Part shown: in pieces, positions 51,195 through 59,673 of the stretch
Layout: each line of letters begins with the position of its first letter
Numbering within the stretch: position 1 is the stretch's first letter
NCBI RefSeq assembly: GCF_022532105.1
Contig: NZ_CP092832.1
Coordinates: 2,137,001-2,201,000 of the forward strand
DNA length: 64,000 nt
Direction of reading: 5' to 3'
Source of the DNA: Flavobacterium sp. HJ-32-4
GTDB taxonomy: Bacteria > Bacteroidota > Bacteroidia > Flavobacteriales > Flavobacteriaceae
Position numbers and translations under genes: made by a program
The notes under the pieces: model-generated
Database searches by the model: none
What the model saw: only the letters and a program-made list of their open reading frames with translations
Told to the model about the DNA's origin: nothing

Positions 51195-51846
51195 ATGCAT
51201 CCCCTATCAATTGTTTTTGTATGCCTCGCCTTCGCCACCATTGGCTTCATCCTCTACCGGCAACGCCAGAATGTACAAGCCATCCAAACGGTCACGGAGC
51301 GGCACCGCGGTACGTCCTCCGAGCGGGAATTGGTGCTGCAACTGCTGCGGATGGGTTTTCGTAACACCGCAATCTTCCATGACCTGTATATCCGGAACCG
51401 CAACGGAACCTATACCCAGATCGACCTGGTGCTGGCCACGGACGTAGGCATTCTCGTATTTGAGGTGAAGGAGTATAGCGGCTGGATCTTCGGAACGGGC
51501 ACGCAACGAAACTGGACGCAGGTAATGGGCTACGGGCGGTATAAGTACCCGTTTTTATAACCCGGTGTTCCAGAACCGAAAGCACGTCTCGGACTTACGA
51601 GACCAGCTTCCGCAATTCAGGGATATTCCCTTTTATTCCATCGTAGTTTTTTATGGAAATTGTCAGTTCGTAAAAGTGAAGGAGATACCCTCTGATACGT
51701 TTTTGGTCAAATGGCATGAGGTGGCAAACGTCATCAATGGCATTGTCGCAAGTGGTAAATCAGCGCCTTACAAAGACAAATGGGAAGTGGCGCACTTTCT
51801 GGCAGCTGCGGCCCGAAATGGCGCCGATCACCAAATCGTACAATAG
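51195..51846 (+). pseudogene. NERD-domain nuclease-related protein, frameshifted
   Basis: Frame 1 (51195-51560) begins MHPLSIVFVCLAFATIGFIL (membrane anchor) and runs through a NERD domain: ERELVLQLLRMGFRNTAIFHDLYI, then TQIDLVLATDVGILVFEVKEYSGWIFGTG, ending at a stop after KYPF. In the next frame (to 51846) the family continues as YNPVFQNRKHVSDLRDQLPQ. Removing one T from the TTTTT at 51552-51556 restores a continuous 217-residue protein. The gene is therefore a recent pseudogene, a slippage switch, or a sequencing error in a homopolymer. GC-rich compared with the preceding pair. Confidence 0.8.
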
Positions 51847-51894
51847 CACGTGATCAACGTTACACAGTGGCGAAGACAGTTTGGGGCGGGAGGG

Positions 51895-52146
51895 TGAGGA
51901 ACTGAATAACTGAGTAACTGAGAAACTGAGTAACTGAGAAACTGAGGATAAGTCGAAAGTCGAAAGAAGTAGCAAGTAGCAAGTAGCGAGAACCAAGAAC
52001 CAAGAACCAAGAACCAACACCCAACCCTTACAAGTATTTTCCCGAGTGAATCAGTCTAACTCAAAACTCAACACTCAAAACTCAACACATACCGGTATTT
52101 CCCCGAGTGGATCAATCCAACCCAAAACCCAAAACCCAACCCAGCG
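51895..52146. repeat. Mixed octamer and heptamer module block
   Basis: In order: GAGTAACT/GAGAAACT octamers (51898-51950), AGTCGAA and GTAGCAA heptamers, four CCAAGAA heptamers (51990-52018), then two modules (about 52031 and 52090) with ACAAGTATTTTCCCGAGTG, ATC and CTCAAAA or CCCAAAA runs. The stop of the amidohydrolase gene follows at once. No gene. Confidence 0.85.
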
Positions 52147-53520
52147 CTAGGTTTTCACTATTTTCCCGCCTTTCACTATGGTCATTTTCCCCATGAAATG
52201 GCGGGGATCTTCAAACGGATTTTGCTCCCATAAAATCAAGTTGGCCTTTTTGCCTTGTTCTACCGAGCCCGTTTCATGCTCTATCCCCATTGCTTTTGCG
52301 CCATTATAACTTGCTATTCTAACTACCTCTGAAACACTAAAACCATACTTGCTGAGAATAAGGAGCTCTGAGATATTCACTTTGCCACCATTAGGCATGT
52401 CGGAACCCAATCGGATTTCAATTCCCTTATCTTGCATCGTTTTTGTGTATTTCATCATAATCGCAAAATTTTCTCTACACCGTTTGAGCTGTTTTGTAGT
52501 TAACGTCGTGTCTTTGGGAGTGGTGAAATAGGTCGGCTCAAATTGCTCGTAAATACGGTGAATGGTTGTCGAAAAAGTTCCTTTTTTCCTGGCGAGATTG
52601 TTTATAAAAGTCACCATTTCAGGCTTTTTGTTTTCGTCAATAAATCTGAATTGTTCCAGGAAAAATTCCAACATCCTGGCCTCGGTATTCAGTTCGCCAA
52701 AATTTGCATTGAATTGTTTATTCAATTTTTCCCAATCTGCATCGGTTGTTATAATGCTGTTCGGAATGGTAGCAATATGCTCGTAATTAGTTAAACCGAC
52801 ATTCAACGTATGTTGCATGGTTAAATACGCTGGGTTGAAATCGCCAATGTGTCCATAAACTTTCATTTTCAGACTGTCTGCGGTTTTGCAACAAACAGAA
52901 AATTCAGGCTCTTTCAGGCGGAAGTACAGTTTCAGGTGTTGTAATCCGAGGTTGTGATACGCTATAATTTTTTGTCTTGCTTTTTCGGGAGTTACGACTT
53001 CCGTGTGCCCGATATAAGGAACTCTGTTGTCTTTTGAGATCAATGCCCCACCACATACATAGAAGTCTACGTAGTTTGGATCGGGCGTCTTCTGCCATTC
53101 TGTTAACGGTGTAAGCCAATTTTCAGGTTGTCCCATGGTCAGGACTGTCGTGGTTCCATGTGGCAAATAGTCGTCCGACAATTTTTTGCGTAGTGAAACC
53201 AGGCTGTCTTTCGCTAAAAACGTCGGCGCATTTTCATAGTCTCCAAACACGTCTGTCGGATGAATATGGGTGTCAATAAAGCCAGGGGTAACCAGCTTTC
53301 CTTTGGCATCTATCGTTTCTTTGGCAGTGTAGGAATCAGAACGGCTAACTACAGCTTCAATTCGTCCATTTAGGATGAGTATCGTCTGATCGTCTGTTGT
53401 CTTTCCCGTTTTTACATCCAGTACCTGTGCATGGGTAATGACCAAATCATAGGTTTTATCTGGTTTGCAAGCCTGTAGTAGTGTTAGCAATAAAAGGCAA
53501 AGGGTTAGATACTTTTTCAT
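52147..53520 (-). CDS. Amidohydrolase-family lipoprotein
   Basis: 457 residues. Lipoprotein signal ending LLQAC (Cys 18). A metal-dependent amidohydrolase TIM barrel: LVTPGFIDTHIHPTDVFGDY supplies the HxH pair, a later LGSDMPNGG the Asp region, and GSVEQGKKANLILWEQNPFED the small beta domain. Related enzymes are imidazolonepropionase- or Xaa-Pro dipeptidase-like; the substrate is open. Start is the ATG 53520, before the signal peptide. The 3' end abuts the modular repeat. Confidence 0.86.
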   Translation of the reverse strand: MKKYLTLCLLLLTLLQACKPDKTYDLVITHAQVLDVKTGKTTDDQTILILNGRIEAVVSRSDSYTAKETIDAKGKLVTPGFIDTHIHPTDVFGDYENAPTFLAKDSLVSLRKKLSDDYLPHGTTTVLTMGQPENWLTPLTEWQKTPDPNYVDFYVCGGALISKDNRVPYIGHTEVVTPEKARQKIIAYHNLGLQHLKLYFRLKEPEFSVCCKTADSLKMKVYGHIGDFNPAYLTMQHTLNVGLTNYEHIATIPNSIITTDADWEKLNKQFNANFGELNTEARMLEFFLEQFRFIDENKKPEMVTFINNLARKKGTFSTTIHRIYEQFEPTYFTTPKDTTLTTKQLKRCRENFAIMMKYTKTMQDKGIEIRLGSDMPNGGKVNISELLILSKYGFSVSEVVRIASYNGAKAMGIEHETGSVEQGKKANLILWEQNPFEDPRHFMGKMTIVKGGKIVKT

Positions 53521-53562
53521 GAATGGCTGCCGGATGCCCAGATTTCTTATGGTTTTCAATTT

Positions 53563-54018
53563 CTACTCAATACCCAATTGCCGTCCTTCCTTCAAGGCCT
53601 TTTTGTCCATGGCGGAACCCATCACGATTCCGATTCCCATGCCGAAGGGTAAACCAATGCCCAGCAGGCCGATGTTTCCGATACTGACACCAATGGCAGC
53701 GCCAATCGGCAGTCCAAATGTTGTCATACCGAGCATCATCCACATATTTCGGTAATGATTCCTGGGTACGAGTTTCAGTTCTTTTTCGATCTTTCTCAGC
53801 AACGAGGTTTGTTGTTGTTTGATGAACCGGCACAATTGGTTGCCTTCCAGTGTCGACGCGTTTATTTTGTCAACACTCGCATTTAGGGCACTTATGATGG
53901 TTTCAGGCAGTTCTCGTTGGCCCAGTTCGTCAAGCAGTTCTCCAAACTGCGTATACGTTTTGTTCAATTTGGCATCGGAAAAAGGGTGTTCCGGCGTGTT
54001 TAATTTGGTGATCTCCAT
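53563..54018 (-). CDS. Hypothetical protein with C-terminal glycine-rich membrane segments
   Basis: 151 residues. A soluble helical half (FSDAKLNKTYTQFGELLDELGQRELPETIISALNASVDKINA) and a C-terminal half with two Gly-rich hydrophobic segments (MMLGMTTFGLPIGAAIGVSIG and IGLLGIGLPFGMGIGIVMG). Gly-zipper segments of this kind insert in membranes and may oligomerise. Separated by 42 bp from the amidohydrolase on the same strand, so possibly cotranscribed. Confidence 0.65.
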   Translation of the reverse strand: MEITKLNTPEHPFSDAKLNKTYTQFGELLDELGQRELPETIISALNASVDKINASTLEGNQLCRFIKQQQTSLLRKIEKELKLVPRNHYRNMWMMLGMTTFGLPIGAAIGVSIGNIGLLGIGLPFGMGIGIVMGSAMDKKALKEGRQLGIE

Positions 54019-54106
54019 GTGGTGTCTCTTTGACGTAATCGGGTGGTGTAGTTAGCATTCGTTTTCAAATATACGTAAATGGGGCGTGTGGAGTTAGGGT
54101 TGAAGG

Positions 54107-54168
54107 AGAGTAACTGAGTAACTGAGTAACTGAGTAACTGAGTAACTGAGTAACTGAGTAACTGAGGA
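54107..54168. repeat. GAGTAACT octamer array, about seven units
   Basis: Seven near-perfect copies of GAGTAACT ending in GAGGAGCTAATTACTAG. Between two minus-strand genes. Confidence 0.85.
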
Positions 54169-54241
54169 GCTAATTACTAGCCCACTAACTGCTCAATAGA
54201 CATCAGAAGAGGCTTTGGAAAGTCAATAAGCTTTGTCGGAG

Positions 54242-54979
54242 CTATCGGAACTTTTCCAGCGTTTGTAATAGTGAAATTATCGATTGTGAAGGTGACTTTG
54301 ATGTCCCAATGTCATATATATCCGGAGAAACCATACTGATGATCTTATCGAAAGTGAGATTGGAATCCCTGGAATGAATTTCCAAGGCGTCCGCCCTTGC
54401 ATCGTAATAATTTGCAATTCGGATATCGTACCGATAGATACGAATTAATAACTGTACTAGGAAAATCAAAATCAAGATAGCGCCAATACGGGTACTTAAA
54501 GTGGTGAAAAAGTCGAAGTAGTTATCGTTTTTTTGATCTTTTTCTTTCTTCGTTTCCAGTTTTTCCAGTTGGGATATAGCCTGCTGTAATAGTTCGATAT
54601 GGCCACCCCCGTATTTTTTGAAATAGTCTGAAGCAGCATCTTCAACTGCATAGCGTACTTCATCACTTTTGGAATCGTTAGTCGTGTATCGCAATTTATA
54701 GATCGATTTGGAAGCGTTGTTCAATGAGTCCAACCTCGTTTTGTGCTTTACAAGGAGTTTATCAATAGAGGCTTCCATCGCCTCATATTCAGCATTTCTA
54801 TTCTTACTGATTTGAGCTGTCAAAAATCCGGCGAAAATAAATATCAGGATGGCCATGAATAATGCCATAACAACTAGATTAAACTTAAGTCGGGCCGATT
54901 TTTTTAATTGACTCGATCGATTCCTGTAGCTCTCAATGAGCGTCTTGAAGACTTCTTGGTTTTCAATCTTTTTACTCAT
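54242..54979 (-). CDS. Hypothetical two-TM coiled-coil membrane protein
   Basis: 245 residues. One helix near the N-terminus (LVVMALFMAILIFIFAGFL), an extended, largely helical extracytoplasmic or cytoplasmic part with coiled-coil propensity (AMEASIDKLLVKHKTRLDSLNNASKS, ELLQQAISQLEKLETKKEKD), a second helix (GAILILIFLVQLLIRIY) and about 50 C-terminal residues. No family recognised; not a SLATT pair, since its helices are far apart. AT-rich; gap of 131 bp to the gene upstream. Confidence 0.65.
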   Translation of the reverse strand: MSKKIENQEVFKTLIESYRNRSSQLKKSARLKFNLVVMALFMAILIFIFAGFLTAQISKNRNAEYEAMEASIDKLLVKHKTRLDSLNNASKSIYKLRYTTNDSKSDEVRYAVEDAASDYFKKYGGGHIELLQQAISQLEKLETKKEKDQKNDNYFDFFTTLSTRIGAILILIFLVQLLIRIYRYDIRIANYYDARADALEIHSRDSNLTFDKIISMVSPDIYDIGTSKSPSQSIISLLQTLEKFR

Positions 54980-55110
54980 TTTAATTGTTTTTAAAATTTG
55001 TTCGGACGGGTTTAGGAAGACGTTTGATACACAAAATGCTAACTACGGCAAGAAAAATTAGGTACATAAGGCCGTGTAATGGAATAAGCGTGGCACAGCT
55101 TAACCGACAA

Positions 55111-55719
55111 CTATTTCCCAAACCAGATCTCAATATACCCCGGCTTGGCCGACCTATCGGCATACAACTTTGCTTTCAGGTCGGGAATAGACAATTTGAA
55201 TTTCAGTACCTCGGCAATCTTCGACGCCTGGAGGGCATCCGACTCGTTAAAATAGCGCACTTCTTCACCCGTAGGCCTGCCGACATCGTTGATGTATTTG
55301 GCCCCTAAAACCTGAAAGCCCACAGATTGCAGTTCTTGTTGATAGCCCGGCAACAAAGCCTGTTTCGTTTTGCTGCCGCACAGCAGGTAAATCCGTGAAT
55401 TGGGAATTGTCGGTGCTTCAAACTGCGAGCTGCTCTTGATTTGCGGTATGGAAGAAGGATCATCCTTGAATTTCAGGGCATACCGTGCAACGCCCTCTTT
55501 TACCTCGTCGTCTTTCAAGAGATTCGTTTCGATGATGAGATTAAGCGACTCCAGTCGTTCCTGTGGCGAATTCGACTCGAGCGCTTTCATCACCAGATCG
55601 GAATTGAATTTTCGCTCGGCCAGTTCTATCTGTGACTGTCCCGACACAAAGGTGCCTCCGATGGCGCCAATCGCCGTGAAGAAGCCGGCAATCAGGGTTG
55701 TTTTTAGCCCATCCGTCAT
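55111..55719 (-). CDS. Membrane-anchored protein with LytR_C-like domain
   Basis: 202 residues. N-terminal membrane segment LIAGFFTAIGAIGGTFVSG, a helical middle (SPQERLESLNLIIETNLLKDDEVKEGVARYALKF), then a C-terminal domain NSRIYLLCGSKTKQALLPGYQQELQSVGFQVLG...EVRYFNESDALQASKIAEVLKF resembling LytR_C/SPOR-like folds that recognise peptides or lipids. More GC-rich than the neighbouring 245-residue protein. 54980-55110 holds only weak sequence. Confidence 0.65.
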   Translation of the reverse strand: MTDGLKTTLIAGFFTAIGAIGGTFVSGQSQIELAERKFNSDLVMKALESNSPQERLESLNLIIETNLLKDDEVKEGVARYALKFKDDPSSIPQIKSSSQFEAPTIPNSRIYLLCGSKTKQALLPGYQQELQSVGFQVLGAKYINDVGRPTGEEVRYFNESDALQASKIAEVLKFKLSIPDLKAKLYADRSAKPGYIEIWFGK

Positions 55720-55855
55720 GGTTTCGCGTTTTTAAAATTAGTAGTAAGGTTAGGTAAGTTCAGGTAACCTGAGGATGCGTCCATAATCCAACTGCCTGAT
55801 GATTATGGAAGTGTCTGATGCTAAGGTAATAAGAAAAAGCGTTGATAGAGCGCGT

Positions 55856-56028
55856 AGTAACTGAGTAACTGAGTAACTGAGTAACTGAGTAACTGAGTAA
55901 CTGAGGAATTGAGTAACTGAGTAACTGAGGAACTGAGCAACTGAGGAACTGAGCAACTGAGTAACTGAGTAACTGAGTAACTGAGGAATTGAGGAATTGG
56001 AGGAACAGAGGAACTGAGGAATTGAGAT
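55856..56028. repeat. GAGTAACT / GAGGAACT / GAGGAATT octamer array
   Basis: About twenty 8-bp units, GAGTAACT changing to GAGGAATT and GAGCAACT toward the right. Minus-strand frames reading SYSVTQLL-type repeats through it are repeat translations, not genes. 55720-55855 has no gene. Confidence 0.85.
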
Positions 56029-56040
56029 AGGGAGGATCGG

Positions 56041-56200
56041 CGCATTGCGTCTTCCCAAATGGTGATACGCACGCCGGCGGTTACGACCATCATCAACTAC
56101 TACCAGAAACGCGGCATTTCGTATCGCGTTCGCCTTTGGACGGAAGAGGAAAGAGGAAAAACGTCTAATAACCAACCACTCACACTACTAGAGTTCATAG
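56041..56200 (+). pseudogene. Fragment copied from the lipoprotein gene at 59149-59673
   Basis: 56041-56147 matches 59467-59573 (offset 3426) with few changes: GCGTCTTCCCAAA, GGTGATACGCACGCC, CTACTACCAGAAACGCGGCA. At 56148-56200 the match jumps to 59705-59757 (GGAAAGAGGAAAAACGTCTA and the ACTAGAGTTCAT border). The intervening 131 bp, including the end of the gene, are missing. The junction lies in a GGAAGAGG/GGAAAGAGG repeat, so slippage or recombination at short repeats removed it. Confidence 0.85.
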
Positions 56201-57190
56201 TTCATAGTTCATAGTTGATAGTTGATAGTTGCGGGTGAAAATAAACGCTAGTCTAAAAACGTCAAATAAACCCCACCCCGTCCCAACCACAAGGCACATC
56301 TTAACTCAAAAGTTATTGGTTCATAGTTCATAGTTCATAGTTCATAGTTCATGGTTCATGGTTCATGGTTGATAGTTGCGGGTGAAAATAAACGCTATTC
56401 TAAAAGCGTCAAATAAACCCCGCTCGTCCCGATTAAAGGCCCCGTTTCCCTACAAAAGTCAAACCGATAGTTGTATTTTCTCGCGTGAACTCCTCTAACC
56501 CAAAACCCAAAACCCAAAACTCAAACCCCACCCCGTCCCAACCACAAGGCACATCTTAACTCAAAAGTTATTGGTTCATAGTTCATAGTTCATGGTTGAT
56601 AGTTGCGGGTGAAAATAAACGCTATTCTAAAAACGTCAAATAAACCCCGCTCGTCCCGATTAAAGGGCCCGTTTCCCTACCAAAGTCAAACCGATAGTTG
56701 TATTTTCTCGCGTGAACTCCTCTAACCCAAAACCCAAAACCCAAAACTCAAACCCCACCCCGTCCCAACCACAAGGCACATCTTAACTCAAAAGTTATTG
56801 GTTCATAGTTCATAGTTCATGGTTGATAGTTGCGGGTGAAAATAAACGCTATTCTAAAAACGTCAAATAAACCCCGCTCGTCCCGATTAAAGGGCCCGTT
56901 TCCCTACCAAAGTCAAACCGATAGTTGTATTTTCTCGCGTGAACTCCTCTAACCCAAAACCCAAAACCCAAAACTCAAAACCCGCCCCGTCCCGATTAAA
57001 AGGCACATCTTAACTCAAAAGTTATTGGTTCATAGTTCATAGTTCATGGTTCATGGTTGATAGTTGCGGGTGAAAATAAACGCTATTCTAAAAACGTCAA
57101 ATAAACCCCGCTCGTCCCGATTAAAGGGCCCGTTTCCCTACAAAAGTCAAACCGATAGTTGTATTTTCTCGCGTGAACTCCTCTAACCCA
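56195..57190. repeat. Tandem array of 227-255-bp modular repeat units, four copies
   Basis: Landmark GTTATTGGTTCATAG recurs at 56312, 56567, 56794 and 57021 (spacing 255, 227, 227). Each unit runs: TTCATAG/TTGATAG heptamers; GCGGGTGAAAATAAACGCTA; TTCTAAAAACGTCAAATAAA; CCCCGCTCGTCCCGATTAAAG; a TTTCCCTACAAAAGTCAAAC stretch; TTGTATTTTCTCGCGTGAAC; CCCAAAA heptamers; and CACAAGGCACATCTTAACTC. Copies differ by few bases, so amplification is recent. No coding frame. Confidence 0.9.
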
Positions 57191-57270
57191 AAACCCAAAA
57201 CCCAAACCCTACAAGTATTTTCCCGAGAGGATCAACCCAACCCAAAACCCAAAACCCAAACCCCAAAACC
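57191..57270. repeat. Module of the GAGAGGATCAA type
   Basis: CCCTACAAGTATTTTCCCGA-GAGGATCAAC followed by CCAACCCAAAACCC heptamers, directly upstream of the promoter of the second Fn3-like lipoprotein. The core matches those at 48004 and 52090 rather than the TCTCGCGTGAAC type next to it. Confidence 0.8.
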
Positions 57271-57274
57271 CTCC

Positions 57275-57304
57275 TTGTTTATTGCAAGAATAGCCCTATG
57301 TTTG
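57275..57304 (+). promoter_or_regulatory. Promoter of Fn3-like lipoprotein 2
   Basis: TTG (57275-57277), 19-bp spacer, TATGTTTG (57297-57304), then CGATTCC. The same -7 box and following bases are found for paralogue 1 at 46898-46905. Confidence 0.8.
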
Positions 57305-57325
57305 CGATTCCAAAAATCAAATATT

Positions 57326-58255
57326 ATGTTACGAAAGTTAGGGGGCGGTGCCCTTATCGCGCTGGTCTGGTTCCTCGGTGGTTGCTCGGGCGACGACGGA
57401 GGCGGCTGCGGAAAAATCAAGAGTGCAACCTTTTTTGCGCGGCCAACCGCTATCGACCTTAGTTTTGAAACGACCGCCGATGCGAACAGCTATCGCATTG
57501 AATATGGGCCGACGGGTTTTACGCCGGGCAGCGGACAATCGATGACCACGTCGACGAGCTATGTGACCGTATCCGGACTCACACCGTCTACTACCTACGA
57601 TGTGTACGTAACCAGTATCTGCAGTGCTGAAAGCACCAGCAAGCCGTATGAGCTCTCCAGCATCACCACCAACCCGAGTGAGTGCACCGGCACCGCATCG
57701 GTAAGTGTGACCCAGTATTCGACGACCACTGCCAGTCTGTATTTTTCGTACACCAATTCACAACCGAATCATTACGAACTCGAGTACGGCCTGCAAGGCT
57801 TCACCCGCGGCACCGGCACACGGCTTTCTACCACGGGTTCCGATTACACCATTGACCTTTCTAACCTGCAAACCAGTACCGCCTATGATTTCTATATCCG
57901 GGCGGTCTGTTATGATACCGATGGCACGCCGTGGACGAAAGTGCCGTACACGACAGTAGCGTCTTGTCCGCAGCCCACCAACCTCAATTCATACAACATT
58001 TCCGGTGCGTGTAATTCCGGCAATGGAGAAACCCGTGGGTTTACCTGGTCGTATGAGTTCGGGCAGCCCACGAGCTACACGATTTCGGTCGTGAGTGCGT
58101 CAGGTGTGAATAATCCGGCCGGAGGCACTACCTTCACGACATCGAACCCGAGCATCGCGCTTTCAGGCATGTATTGCAACTGGGACGCCTTCTTCGTGCG
58201 TGCCAACTGCGGTAACGGCGAGAGCAGTGCGTGGGCGGGGCCGTTTTATTTCTGA
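57326..58255 (+). CDS. Fibronectin-III-like lipoprotein, paralogue 2
   Basis: 309 residues. Lipobox FLGGC (Cys 20), then two or three Ig/Fn3-like units with the shared pattern YRIEYGPTGFTPGSGQSM... LTPSTTYDVYVTSICS and YELEYGLQGFTRGTGTRLS...TSTAYDFYIRAVC, ending SSAWAGPFYF. Same length, order and end as paralogue 1 but richer in GC and Thr. It probably lies on the cell surface. Start follows the promoter at 57275; the longer frame upstream reads the modular repeat. Confidence 0.85.
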   Translation: MLRKLGGGALIALVWFLGGCSGDDGGGCGKIKSATFFARPTAIDLSFETTADANSYRIEYGPTGFTPGSGQSMTTSTSYVTVSGLTPSTTYDVYVTSICSAESTSKPYELSSITTNPSECTGTASVSVTQYSTTTASLYFSYTNSQPNHYELEYGLQGFTRGTGTRLSTTGSDYTIDLSNLQTSTAYDFYIRAVCYDTDGTPWTKVPYTTVASCPQPTNLNSYNISGACNSGNGETRGFTWSYEFGQPTSYTISVVSASGVNNPAGGTTFTTSNPSIALSGMYCNWDAFFVRANCGNGESSAWAGPFYF

Positions 58256-58276
58256 TACTACTTTACTGTATAAAGG

Positions 58277-58303
58277 ACGCATCCGGGAGGGTGCGTTTTT
58301 TTT
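58277..58303 (+). terminator. Terminator of Fn3-like lipoprotein 2
   Basis: The stem ACGCATCC/GGGTGCGT (58277-58284 with 58289-58296, loop GGGA) is followed by eight T. It lies 21 bp after the stop. Confidence 0.85.
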
Positions 58304-58311
58304 GTAATTGA

Positions 58312-58365
58312 GTCCCTGAGTCCCTGAGTCCCTGAGTTCCTGAGCGCTTGAGGAATTGGGTAACG
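58312..58365. repeat. AGTCCCTG octamer array
   Basis: Four AGTCCCTG-type 8-bp units followed by AGTTCCTG, AGCGCTTG and AGGAATTG. A further member of the 8-bp array class, directly after the terminator. Confidence 0.75.
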
Positions 58366-58479
58366 GTGGAATGGAGGAAGAATATGTTCCGGTTTTCTTA
58401 CTACTTTAGTCGCCGGAGATCTTCGACTGTTTAATCCGTTATGACCTGTCATTTTAACCGCAGGTCAATATCCAGAACG

Positions 58480-59109
58480 ATGCGCTATAAAATCCTAACG
58501 GTAGTACTTCTATTTCAGGTCCTATCTGCGTTTGGCCAGAACTATAAAGAAATCTATTTCCCGGGTGTAGACGATATCGAAACCCTGGTCATCCGTTTTT
58601 GGCTTGAAAAGGGAGGGAAAATGACTGACATCACCCGCGTCGCCGAAAGGACGACTTTTGACAACGAAAAAATGATCGATGGATTCATCTCGCTGTTGGA
58701 ACGCAATGTGTTTGAAGGATATAAGGGGGAACGTATCAAACTGCAGTTCACTCTTAAACTGATCAATCCCAAGTATGAAAACAGCACGCTCCCGGAAGAA
58801 CAGTGCAAAGAGTTGGGATTTCTGAAAGAAGGAAGGTTCATTTATAAAGACCCGGACTTTGCCGGCATCATAGTAGAACGAACAGGCGACGACCAAATAG
58901 AGACGGGGCCGGGCCAACGTATAACCAGTAAGGTAAAGTGGATCTCAGACTGTGAATTCGAACTTATCAATCCGGGGTCTGATACGACGGGGATGAGAAG
59001 TGACGCGGTTATACACGTAAAGGTCATTGGCGTGCTCGATAACCAAACCGTTGTATACCGATCAACCTGGCATAACGAGGTTTTCACCGGAATAATGCAA
59101 AAGATATAG
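58480..59109 (+). CDS. Exported hypothetical protein
   Basis: 209 residues. Signal peptide MRYKILTVVLLFQVLSAFGQ; mature part with FPGVDDIETLVIRFWLEKGGK, LERNVFEGYKGERIKLQFTLKL and a C-terminal beta-rich half (KVKWISDCEFELINPGSDTTGM, VIHVKVIGVLDNQTVVYRS). No family recognised. The ATG at 58480 starts the signal peptide; an upstream ATG (58441) adds a non-hydrophobic, basic tract. It is followed 39 bp later by another lipoprotein gene on the same strand. Confidence 0.65.
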   Translation: MRYKILTVVLLFQVLSAFGQNYKEIYFPGVDDIETLVIRFWLEKGGKMTDITRVAERTTFDNEKMIDGFISLLERNVFEGYKGERIKLQFTLKLINPKYENSTLPEEQCKELGFLKEGRFIYKDPDFAGIIVERTGDDQIETGPGQRITSKVKWISDCEFELINPGSDTTGMRSDAVIHVKVIGVLDNQTVVYRSTWHNEVFTGIMQKI

Positions 59110-59148
59110 GGCGGACGACGACCGCGTACACGCATACTGAATAGTTCG

Positions 59149-59673
59149 ATGAGATATTACCTCTTATTTTTCCTGCTGCTCCAGACGCTCATCGGCTGTC
59201 AAAAGCCCAATGAGGATTTCTACGTAATTGACGACGCCGCTCCCTCCACCGATTTTTACGGTCCGGTGAATTTTGTGTTACTCGATTCAACCGCCATTTT
59301 CGTACACCAAAAAAGAGGCGACTACTTCTGCGGAACCTTTCTCGATTTCTCAAAACCACCCCGATTGAACCTGGTGCCGCGCGACCTGGTCGAAATCCCC
59401 ATCGATGCATTACCGGATGCGCTTCGGAAGATACCCGACTCACTATACGGCCCCAAAACCACCATTAGCATCGCGTCTTCCCAAAAGGTGATACGCACGC
59501 CAGCGGTTAAGACCATCATCGACTACTACCAGAAACGCGGCATTTCGTATCACGTTCGCCTTTGGACGGAAGAAGAAGCGTATGCCTCCCGCGCGAAAAA
59601 AGACCGAACAGCATACGATCCAAGGAAGCAGGTTTTTAAGGACGGCTTTGCGGATGATGAGTTGAGGAAGTGA
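59149..59673 (+). CDS. Hypothetical lipoprotein (parent of the fragment at 56041)
   Basis: 174 residues. Lipobox TLIGC (Cys 17). Mature part: VIDDAAPSTDFYGPVNFVLLD, PKTTISIASSQKVIRTPAVKTIIDYYQKRGISYHVRLWTEEE, and a Lys/Asp-rich end. No family recognised. The region 59467-59573 also occurs at 56041-56147, and the gene is followed immediately by GGAAAGAGG microrepeats and TTCATGG heptamers. The stop (TGA 59671) lies just before the repeat block. Confidence 0.65.
   Translation: MRYYLLFFLLLQTLIGCQKPNEDFYVIDDAAPSTDFYGPVNFVLLDSTAIFVHQKRGDYFCGTFLDFSKPPRLNLVPRDLVEIPIDALPDALRKIPDSLYGPKTTISIASSQKVIRTPAVKTIIDYYQKRGISYHVRLWTEEEAYASRAKKDRTAYDPRKQVFKDGFADDELRK

Noticed and set aside
55750..56175. Long minus-strand frames through the octamer arrays (SYSVTQLL repeats)
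   Set aside because: An 8-bp repeat stays open in some frames simply because its word has no stop; frames break outside the array and carry no start signal.
56195..57190. CRISPR array
   Set aside because: Units are contiguous 227-bp repeats without unique spacers; no cas gene in the window. The same holds for the 109-bp, 93-bp and 21-bp arrays.
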